64,000 bases of DNA, taken from NCBI RefSeq assembly GCF_036242395.1, contig NZ_CP108459.1, positions 62,001 to 126,000 of the forward strand. The letters run 5' to 3'. Both the position numbers and the translations under genes were made by a program. Below are positions 1 through 7,200 of the stretch, in pieces (the stretch's first letter is position 1; each line of letters begins with the position of its first letter). Origin of the DNA: Kitasatospora sp. NBC_01266. Its GTDB lineage: Bacteria; Actinomycetota; Actinomycetes; Streptomycetales; Streptomycetaceae. The notes under the pieces are model-generated. The model saw only the letters and a program-made list of their open reading frames with translations. It searched no databases and was not told where the DNA came from.

Positions 1-2
1 TG

Positions 3-194
3 CGCCTGCTGTTGCCAGGCAAGACGATCGGCCGGTACACCTTCTGGAAGGTGACACCGTACCTGTGCTCGCAGGCGGGAGCAGCGGAGCAGCGCGACGC
101 GATCAAGGCGTGGAATCCTCCCGAGATCCCGCAGTGGGTGGAACCGGAGCCCAAGACGCGTAAGACTCGGGCCAAGAAGACAGAGGGGGAGTGA
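3..194 (+). CDS. C-terminal fragment of an unidentified protein, cut by window start
   Basis: This reading frame is open from the first complete codon of the window (position 3) to the TGA at 192-194, so it is probably the end of a longer gene that begins outside. The visible part is about 63 residues, with an aromatic, moderately hydrophobic first half (TFWKVTPYLC) and a tail rich in Pro, Lys, Arg and Glu that looks disordered. Third codon positions are mostly G or C, which supports coding. I do not recognise the family. It lies five bases before the next gene's preferred start, so the two are probably cotranscribed. A TTG at 12 could serve as a start, but I see no ribosome binding site for it. 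Confidence 0.5.
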   Translation, partial: RLLLPGKTIGRYTFWKVTPYLCSQAGAAEQRDAIKAWNPPEIPQWVEPEPKTRKTRAKKTEGE

Positions 195-199
195 CGGTC

Positions 200-535
200 A
201 TGCAGATCAACTCGCGCGAGGACGTGCGTCGACTCATGAGCGTGACCAGTTCGCTGCCGCCCAACCAGCGCATCGTCGTCCTGCTCTACGCCACTCATGA
301 GCAGGACCCGGGCAGTGGGGCCGTCCCCGTGGACGCCAAGGAGCTCGCTGGGGAGATCAACATGGACCCGTCCCTGTTCTCCAGACTGCGAGGGCAGCTC
401 GTGACCGCCGGCTGGATGGAGAAGATCGAGGACACGGTGTACTACCGCCTCACGTCCAAGGCCGGTGGCGACGACAACGTTGTGCCGATGCGCCAACGAT
501 CCCGAGCCGATGGGCGGCACATCCGCCACGCCTGA
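200..535 (+). CDS. Small winged-helix DNA-binding-like protein
   Basis: The product is about 111 residues. Residues 5-75 read like a MarR/ArsR-type winged helix: an N-terminal helix (REDVRRLMSVTSSL), a second helical stretch, a helix-turn-helix-like segment (DAKELAGEINMDPSLFSRL) and a wing ending in VYYRLT. The basic tail (RQRSRADGRHIRHA) could touch DNA. I chose ATG 200 because GGGGGAG at about 185-191 lies at a normal distance; GTG 191 would sit directly on that purine run. It follows the upstream fragment closely and is followed by about 140 bases before the next gene. A transcriptional regulator is likely, but the target and exact family are unknown. Confidence 0.6.
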   Translation: MQINSREDVRRLMSVTSSLPPNQRIVVLLYATHEQDPGSGAVPVDAKELAGEINMDPSLFSRLRGQLVTAGWMEKIEDTVYYRLTSKAGGDDNVVPMRQRSRADGRHIRHA

Positions 536-674
536 GCAGTCAAGGTCAAGGGGCCCCGCAGCCGATGCAACTCCCCATCGTCGGGGTACTGCTGCTCGGG
601 GTGGTGCTGCCCAGCCCTGGGAATCGAGCAAGCGTTTGATCAGCTAGGTGGGCGCCCTCCGCTACGCTGCCGCC

Positions 675-1340
675 ATGGTGATCAAGGCTGTGGTGTTCGA
701 CGTCGGCGAGTGCCTGGTGGACGAGACTCGTGAGTACGGCACCTGGGCCGACTGGCTGCAGGTTCCGAGGCATACCTTCGTCGCCCAGTTCGGCGCAGTC
801 ATCGCCCAGGGCCTCGACTACCGCGAGACTTTCCAGGTTTTCCGTCCTGGCTTCGATCTCCACGAAGAGCGGGAGAAGCGCGCCGCCGCCGGCAAGCCGG
901 AGTGGTTCGGCGAGGACGACCTTTACCCGGACGTGCGGCCAGCACTCACGCAGCTCCGCGCGGACGGCCTGTGGCTGGCCATCGCGGGCAATCAGACTGT
1001 CCGCGCCGGCCGGATCCTGCGTGAGCTGTTCACTGGTGACGTCGACCTGATCGGCACTTCGGATGACTGGGGAGCCTCCAAACCCGACCTGCTGTTCTTC
1101 GAGCGCGTTGCCGAGGTCACGCCTGCCGAGCCCAGCGAGGTCCTCTACGTCGGTGACCGTCTGGACAACGACATCCGACCAGCGGCTACAGCTGGGATGC
1201 GCACGGCGTTGATTCGCCGGGGCCCGTGGGGTTGGATCCAGCAGAACGACCCGGCCGCCGCCGACCTGGCCACGTTCCGCATCGACTCCCTCGCCGAACT
1301 GCCTTACCTCATCGTCAAGTTCAACGCTGAAGCGCGCTGA
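675..1340 (+). CDS. HAD-superfamily hydrolase with altered motif I
   Basis: The 221-residue product has the haloacid dehalogenase fold order: motif I VVFDVGECLVDE near residues 5-16 with the nucleophile Asp, a helical cap, motif II near IAGNQT, motif III Lys in GASKPD, and motif IV YVGDRLDND with the Mg-binding acidic residues. The usual second Asp of motif I (DxD) is Gly here, and the motif II Ser/Thr is Asn, so it may not be an ordinary phosphatase. I chose ATG 675 because TACGCT at 663-668 lies where a -10 box would give a leaderless transcript starting at this ATG; GTG 648 has no ribosome site. The 3' end overlaps the convergent regulator gene by 20 bases. Substrate cannot be predicted. 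Confidence 0.8.
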   Translation: MVIKAVVFDVGECLVDETREYGTWADWLQVPRHTFVAQFGAVIAQGLDYRETFQVFRPGFDLHEEREKRAAAGKPEWFGEDDLYPDVRPALTQLRADGLWLAIAGNQTVRAGRILRELFTGDVDLIGTSDDWGASKPDLLFFERVAEVTPAEPSEVLYVGDRLDNDIRPAATAGMRTALIRRGPWGWIQQNDPAAADLATFRIDSLAELPYLIVKFNAEAR

Positions 1341-2592
1341 GCGTCGCCGACCAGGAGTAGAGGCGGTCATCGACTTGCTCGACTTCTGGTCGGTCCTGCC
1401 ACGGTGTGAGGGCCCGGCGCGCTTCGCGGACGCGTTCCATGCCGGTCGCGTACCAGGTGAGCGCCAGCTGGTCGAGGGCCTGTTCCAGGCGCTCGCATGC
1501 TGAATCAGGTTGGCCGCTGGCGGCCTCGACTGAGGCGAGGTCAGCCAGGATGACGGAACGTTGCTTGCCGTCCGTTGGGGGCAGCTGGTCGAGCACAGCC
1601 TCCAGGGTGGTGCGCGCTTGCGGCAGGTGGCCTGCGAGCAGTTCGGTGTTTCCCCGGAAGGCGGAGAGTCGCACTGGGCTGAACCAGGTGAACCAGTCCG
1701 GCGACGCGTTCCCGTTGTCGGCTGCCAGGACGTCCTCTGCGCGCCGGAGTAGCGCGAGCGCGCCGCGGAGGTCTCCGCAACGGGTGAGGCACTCGGCCTC
1801 GACGGCGTCCAACCAGGCGAGCAGTTCGGCGGATGCAGGGCCACGCCGGGCGTAGGTGCGCGCCGCAGTCATGCGTTCGGTGGCGTCCTCGCGGCGGCCA
1901 GCCCACCCGGGGATGAAGGCCGAGTGGGCGAGGACGGCCGCGCCGAGGAGGGAATCATCAGCGTCGCCGGCGGCTTGCAGGGCACGGAGGTAGGTGGGTT
2001 CGGCCTGGGTGGGCTGCCGGAGGTCGAAGAACTGGATGCGGCCGGCGAGTAGTAGCGACTCGGCCAGTGCCGCGGCAAGGATCCGCCGCGCAACGCCGGC
2101 GGTCTCGCCGAGCAGCGCGAAACCGAGGTTCGCGTGCTCGGTGACGGCCTGGTGGAGGGTGGCGGGGGCGACGCTCCAGTACAGGCGCCGGTGGGCCTGG
2201 GTGATTATCGCGTAGTCGGCGCCGATGGTGGGTGGCTGGGCTGCCGCGTTGTTGGGCCGTGGAAGTGCTGACCGAAGCGCCGGGGCACTGTAATGCGCTG
2301 CGGACTGGCGGATCGATGCGATGGGCGCAGTGGCCTGAGACCAGGGGGACTTGAAGCCGAGCTGCTCGATCGGCAGGTGCAGCACGTGGACCAGAAGCCG
2401 CTGGTAGTCGTCTTGCGGCCACGGCGGTGTGTCGGATTCCCACCGCCGGATCTGACGAAGGCTGACCGCTACCTCGCCCAGGCCGAGCTGCCTGGCCGCA
2501 GCGCTGAGGGCGTCAGCGAACGCGGGCTGTGAGGAGAGCCCGACCGCCTGTCGAGCCGCCTTCAGTGCCGTGTTGCCGAGAGGTCGTGCCAT
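1321..2592 (-). CDS. XRE-family regulator with TPR-like C-terminal region
   Basis: The 423-residue product starts MARPLGNTALKAARQ and has a Cro/C1-type helix-turn-helix in about residues 8-65, ending in RRWESDTPPWP, a pattern common in actinomycete XRE regulators. The remainder is a run of Ala/Leu-rich helical pairs from about residue 150 to 400, consistent with tetratricopeptide-like repeats that usually bind a peptide or protein partner. The start at 2592 is supported by GGGAG six bases upstream on the minus strand; the frame stays open further upstream but without a better site. It is divergent from the zinc-ribbon/terpene-synthase-like trio, with 211 bases between, and a 9-bp dyad in that gap could be its operator. 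Its 3' end overlaps the HAD gene tail-to-tail. Confidence 0.85.
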   Translation of the reverse strand: MARPLGNTALKAARQAVGLSSQPAFADALSAAARQLGLGEVAVSLRQIRRWESDTPPWPQDDYQRLLVHVLHLPIEQLGFKSPWSQATAPIASIRQSAAHYSAPALRSALPRPNNAAAQPPTIGADYAIITQAHRRLYWSVAPATLHQAVTEHANLGFALLGETAGVARRILAAALAESLLLAGRIQFFDLRQPTQAEPTYLRALQAAGDADDSLLGAAVLAHSAFIPGWAGRREDATERMTAARTYARRGPASAELLAWLDAVEAECLTRCGDLRGALALLRRAEDVLAADNGNASPDWFTWFSPVRLSAFRGNTELLAGHLPQARTTLEAVLDQLPPTDGKQRSVILADLASVEAASGQPDSACERLEQALDQLALTWYATGMERVREARRALTPWQDRPEVEQVDDRLYSWSATLSALQR

Positions 2593-2645
2593 GAGCGTCT
2601 CCCAGAAGTCCGACTGCGACTCAACTGTACTGACCGGATGCCATA

Positions 2646-2698
2646 TTGGGGACTCCGAACGCGCGTGCCAGATGGAAGGGGCCTCAATAAGTCCCCAA
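2646..2698. promoter_or_regulatory. 9-bp dyad in the divergent gap upstream of the XRE gene
   Basis: TTGGGGACT at 2646-2654 and its exact complement AGTCCCCAA at 2690-2698 flank a 35-base spacer. An additional GGACTCC (2650-2656) / GGAGTCC (2699-2705) pairing overlaps it. The position between the divergent XRE regulator (start 2592) and the small zinc-ribbon gene (start 2804) fits an operator that controls one or both. This is inferred from position only. Confidence 0.4.
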
Positions 2699-2803
2699 GG
2701 AGTCCTCGGCGAGGCCTTCATGGCGTTCTCGGGCTGGTCGACCATGTAGCCACAGAGCCTCAGCGGGTCATCGCTCGCGACCGAGAGTAGTGCAGGGGTA
2801 CGC

Positions 2804-2989
2804 ATGCAGCGCCCACGACTTGAAACACCCAAACCGAGCTGCGTTGAGTGCGGCGCCAAGGCGGCTCCGCACTTGGGGGAGATCCGAACGACCCGGGTAG
2901 CGCCGGGCGTGGTGCGCGACGAACGTGTGCAGCGCTGCACCTCGTGCCAGCGCAAGCGCCGTTCAGCGCCTGTGGGGGCGAAAGCATGA
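2804..2989 (+). CDS. Small zinc-ribbon-like protein
   Basis: The 61-residue product has two CxxC pairs, Cys13/Cys16 (CVEC) and Cys45/Cys48 (CTSC), with the spacing of a zinc ribbon, and a basic tail (QRKRR). ATG 2804 is preceded by AGGGG at 2794-2798, a convincing ribosome site. Its stop overlaps the start of the next gene in an ATGA arrangement (2986-2989), so the two are very likely translationally coupled. A role in binding nucleic acid or a partner protein is possible, but no function can be assigned. It is the first gene of a three-gene unit divergent from the XRE regulator. Confidence 0.65.
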   Translation: MQRPRLETPKPSCVECGAKAAPHLGEIRTTRVAPGVVRDERVQRCTSCQRKRRSAPVGAKA

Positions 2990-3924
2990 GCGTGACCGAC
3001 GCCCGGCACCCGGGCCTGTACGACGCCACCCTCGCCTTCCTGGCACGGCACGACCTGCAGCCGGACCCGGCCGGGTTCCTGGAGCACGGCTACGTCGACC
3101 TGTTCCTGGCCGCGTGGCGGGGCTCGACCGGCGAGCCGCTGGAGCTGGCCGCGTGCTGGGGTCTGTGGACGTGGCGCTTGGACGACGTGCTCGACACGGA
3201 GCTGCGCGACGCGGATTCCACGACGGTCGGCGCGCTCGTCGGCCGCCTGGTCGACGTCCTGGACGGGGAGCCGGCCGAGCTGGGCGATCACCCCACGGTG
3301 CGGGCGCTCGCGGAGCTGGTCCGGCGGACCCGGCCGGCGATGCCCCGGGGTTGGTGGGAACGCTACGCGTCCGAGCTGGACGCGTGGTTGCGCGCCGCGA
3401 GCGACAAGCTGGCGGCCTTCGTCCAGGCAGGCCGGACGCCTTCGCTGCGCCAGTACCTGACGCTGCGCCCGATCGACGGCGGCATGCTGTTGGCCGCTAT
3501 GTGGACGGAGCTCGCGCTGGACTGCGTCACCCCGGACTGGGGCACGCTGCTCGTGCATCGGCTGCTCGACGCGTTCTCCGCGTGCGGCACCCTGACCAAC
3601 GACCTCGCCGCGGACCCGGCCGACCCCTTCACCGCTCAGGCCTCGCTGGCCGCCGCAGGCCTGTCGCTGACGGAAGCCCGGGAGCGAGTGCGCGAGCAGT
3701 TGTCGGCGGAGGCTTCGCGTGTCTGGTTGCTGCTGACCGCCATCCGTGAGGACGCCCGGCTCGCGGGGCCTGGTGCGGTCGCCCCGGTCACGCTCGACTT
3801 CGCCCTGGCGCTCGACCGCTTCCAGCGGGCGTTGACGGACTGGACGCGCACCAGCTCCAGGTATCGGCCACGTGGTTGGGCCGGGTCGCTGCCCGTGGCG
3901 GCTTCGGTTGATAGGACGGTCTGA
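2986..3924 (+). CDS. Class I terpene-synthase-like protein with degenerate second metal motif
   Basis: The 312-residue, mostly helical product resembles bacterial class I terpene synthases. An Asp-rich motif LDDVLD is at residues 65-70 (canonical DDxxD), RQYLTLRPIDGGM near residues 155-167 matches the helix that carries the conserved Arg and Gly break, and LTNDLAADPAD at 203-213 corresponds to the NDxxSxxxE metal motif. In that second motif Asn205 and Asp206 are kept, but Ser is Ala209 and Glu is Asp213, so metal binding may be changed. No prenyltransferase or P450 is next to it. The start overlaps the zinc-ribbon stop (ATGA), and the stop overlaps the next start (TGATG), indicating coupled translation. 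The family call is moderately sure; product formation is not. Confidence 0.6.
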   Translation: MSVTDARHPGLYDATLAFLARHDLQPDPAGFLEHGYVDLFLAAWRGSTGEPLELAACWGLWTWRLDDVLDTELRDADSTTVGALVGRLVDVLDGEPAELGDHPTVRALAELVRRTRPAMPRGWWERYASELDAWLRAASDKLAAFVQAGRTPSLRQYLTLRPIDGGMLLAAMWTELALDCVTPDWGTLLVHRLLDAFSACGTLTNDLAADPADPFTAQASLAAAGLSLTEARERVREQLSAEASRVWLLLTAIREDARLAGPGAVAPVTLDFALALDRFQRALTDWTRTSSRYRPRGWAGSLPVAASVDRTV

Positions 3925-4118
3925 TGACGCCGTACCAGACCCAGGCGCTGCGGAAGCTGCGGGAGCTCGGCCGCCAGGTGGACGCTGCCGCCGAGCGGGG
4001 GGCCGACACCGAGGTGCTGGACGCGCTGCTTGCCACCATGCGGCAGGTGCACGAGGGGATCGCGGAACACCTGGCCGAGCAGCTCGGGCTGGCCCGCCGC
4101 CGCGTGTGCGCAGGTTGA
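3924..4118 (+). CDS. 64-residue helical protein of unknown function
   Basis: The start codon shares one base with the upstream stop (TGATG at 3922-3926), so translation is probably coupled to the terpene-synthase-like gene. The product is almost entirely amphipathic helix (ALRKLRELGRQVDAA, LLATMRQVHEGIAEHLAEQL) with charged residues and heptad-like spacing, which suggests a helical hairpin or a small partner protein. It has a single Cys near the end. I do not recognise the family. It closes the three-gene unit, followed by about 100 bases and then a strong stem-loop terminator. Confidence 0.6.
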   Translation: MTPYQTQALRKLRELGRQVDAAAERGADTEVLDALLATMRQVHEGIAEHLAEQLGLARRRVCAG

Positions 4119-4221
4119 CCAGGGCGGCCTGACCGCCCCACCAACCCCCGTGTCAGCCGCTGCGTGGACTGCGAGGACAGCGGCTGGCACGGGCCAGAAG
4201 AAGTTGACCGAGCGAATGTGA

Positions 4222-4257
4222 AGAGCTGCCCGGGAGCGAAAGCTCCCGGGCAGCTCT
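4222..4257. terminator. Perfect 16-bp stem-loop, likely bidirectional terminator
   Basis: AGAGCTGCCCGGGAGC at 4222-4237 pairs exactly with its complement at 4242-4257 around a GAAA tetraloop. It lies between the rightward small-gene trio (ending 4118) and the leftward PKS-B (ending 4271), so it can stop both. It also marks the left edge of the polyketide cluster. There is no long T-run, which is usual for actinomycete terminators. Confidence 0.85.
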
Positions 4258-4270
4258 GTAGTTCCTGGTG

Positions 4271-7200
4271 TCAGTTCAGCAGGCCCTCGCCGTCGAGGAT
4301 GCTGAAGAGCTCGTCGGCGCTCGCCGAGCTCAGGTCGTCCGCGCCGGTGTCGGCGCCGAAGAGCAGCTCGCGCAGGTGTGCGGCGAGCTTGTCAGGGGTC
4401 GGGTAGTCGAAGATGAGGGTCGGGGTGAGGCGGGCGCCGGTGAGGGCGGCCAGGTGGTTGCGCAGTTCCAGGGCTGTCAGGGAGTCGAAGCCCAGGTCGA
4501 GGAAGCCGCGGTCGGGGCGGACGGCGTCCAGGCCGGCGTGGCCGAGGACGGCTCCGGCCTGGCGGCGGACCAGGTCGAGCAGCTCCTGTGCGCGCTCCTT
4601 GGCGGCCAGTGCGGAGAGGCGCTTGACCAGTTCGTCCGGGGCGGAGGTGTGGCCGCCGGCCCGCTCCAGGGAACGGGTGGCCTGCGGGAGCAGGCCCTTC
4701 AGTAGGGCGGGCAGACCGTCCGCCCGCGACCGCAGGGTGCCGGGGTCGACCCGCAGCGGGACGGTGGCGGGACGGCCGGAGGCCTGCGCCGCGTCGAACA
4801 GGGCGAGGGCCTCGGAGACCTCCAGGGCGGGCAGGCCCCGGGCCGCCATCAGGCGGACGTCCTCCTCGAGCGACTCGGTGAGGCCGGTCTGCACCGCCCA
4901 CAGGCCGTAGGCGAGGGAGGTGGCGGGCAGGCCCTGGGTGTGCCGGTGCTGGGCCAGCGCGTCCAGGAAGGTGTTCGCGGCGGCGTAGTTCGCCTGCCCG
5001 GCGGCCAGGATCAGACCGCCCGCCGAGGAGATGAGGGTGAAGAACGCCAGCGGCAGCTCACGGGTCAACTCGTGCAGGTACCAGGCCGCATCCGCCTTGG
5101 GGGCGAGGACGCCGGAGAGGCGCTCGGCGGTCATCGTGCCGATCAGCCCGTTGTCCCCCGCACCGGCCGCGTGCACCACACCCGTGAGCGGGTGGGCGGT
5201 GGGGACGGTGGAGAGGAGGTGCTGCAGCGCGGCGCGGTCGGAGACGTCGCAGGCCGCGACGGTCACCTGCGCGCCCAGCGCGGACAGCTCGGTGACCAGC
5301 TCGCTCGCCCCCGGCGCGTCGGCGCCGCGCCGGCTGGTCAGCAGCAGGTGGCGGGCACCGCGCTCGGTGACCAGGTGGCGGGCCAGGTGCGCGCCGATGC
5401 CACCGGTACCGCCGGTGATCAGCACCGTGCCCTCCGGGTTCACCGGGAGCACGGTGGCCTCGCCCACGATCGGGGCCAGGCGCGGGACCAGGACGCGGCC
5501 GGAGCGCACCGCGCTCTCCGGCTCGCCCGAGGCCACCACGGCCGCGAGTCCGTCCAGGCCGTCGGTCAGGTCGGTGAGCTGGATCCGGCCCGGGTTCTCG
5601 GCCTGCGCCGCGCGCACCAGACCCCACACCGGGGCCTGCGCCAGATCCACCCCCTCACCGGACTCGACCACCACCGCGTTGCGGGTGGCGACCACCAGCG
5701 AGGAGGCGGCGAACCGCTCGTCACCGAGCCAGGCCTGAAGCACCGCCAGCGTGCGCTCGCCGGCCTCCCGCACCGCGGCGGGCACCGCGCCCTCGACCGC
5801 CGGGACCCGGTAGACGACCACACCCGACACCGCACCGGCCTCGGGCAGCTCCTCCCACAGCTGGTGAGCGGCCTCACCCGACACCGCGCCCGGCAGCGCA
5901 CGCCAGCCGATCCCGAACAGCGACTCCTGACGCCCACCACCCAGCTGCTCCCGCGACACCGGACGGAACGCCAGGGAGCCGACCGAGGCGACCGGAGCGC
6001 CGTCCTGGTCGGTGAGGTCGAGCGACAGGTTGCCGACCTCGTCCTTGGTGATGCGCACCCGCAGGGACTTGGCGCCCACCGCGTGCAGCGAGATGTCCGA
6101 CCAGGAGAACGGGAGTTCCGTCGGCTCCTCGCCGGTCACGCCGTCGCCGACGCCGAGCGCGTGCATGGTGGCGTCGAGCAGGGCGGGGTGGATGCCGAAG
6201 CAGTCGGCGTCCTCGTGGGCGTGCTCGGGCAGTTCGACCTCGGCGAAGACGGTGTTGCCCTGGCGCCAGGCGGCCTTCAGGCCCTGGAAGACCGGGCCGT
6301 AGTCGTAGCCCTGCTGGAGGAGCAGCTCGTAGGCGTTGCCCATGGTGACCTCGGTGGCGCCGGTGGGGGGCCAGGTGGTGAGGTCGGTGGCGGGGGTGAC
6401 GGGCTCGCTGCCGAGGAAGCCTTCGGCGTGCAGCTGCCACGGCGAGTCGGGCAGCGCCGACTCGTGGCGGGAGTGGATGCGCACGGGGCGCCGGCCGAGG
6501 TCGTCGGCGGAGCCGACGGAGACCTGCAGGGCGACACCGCCCTCGGCGGGCAGCACGAGCGGGGCCTGGAGGATGAGTTCTTCCAGGGTGGGGCTGCCGG
6601 TGTGTTCGCCGGCGTGCAGGGCGAGTTCGACGAAGCCGGTGCCGGGCAGCAGCACGGTGCCCAGCACGTCGTGGTCGGCCAGCCAGGAGTGGGTGTCCAG
6701 CGCGAGGCGGCCGGTGAAGGTGAAGCCGTCGCCGTCGGGCGCGGAGAGCACCGCGCCGAGCAGCGGATGGTCGACACGACCGAGGCCGAGGGAGGCGGGG
6801 TCGCCGCCGCCCTGGGTCTCGATGATCCAGTAGCGCTCGCGCTGGAAGGGGTACGTCGGCAGGTCGATGCGGTGGGCGCCGGTGCCGGCGTGGAACGCGG
6901 TCCAGTCGATCCGGGTGCCGGCCGTGAAGAGGCGGCCGATCGCGGTGAGCAGGGTCTGGGCCTCGGGCTGGTTCTTGCGGACGGCCGGGACGACGACGAT
7001 CGGGTCGTCGCTGTCGAGGGTGGTCTGGGTGAGCGCGGTCAGGATCGCGTCCGGCCCGAGCTCCAGGAAGCGGGTGACACCGCGTCCGTGCAGGTAGGTG
7101 ACCGTGTCGGCGAAGCGGACGGCCTCACGCAGGTGACGGGTCCAGTAGTCCGGGGTACCCCAGTCCTCGGCGATCGTGCCGTGCACGCCCGCCACCACCG

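Noticed and set aside
546..1844. Minus-strand open frame across the HAD gene
   Set aside because: Conflicts with two well-supported genes and has biased composition.
2593..3558. Upstream extension of the XRE regulator
   Set aside because: It overlaps the divergent small genes, and GGGAG before ATG 2592 marks the true start.
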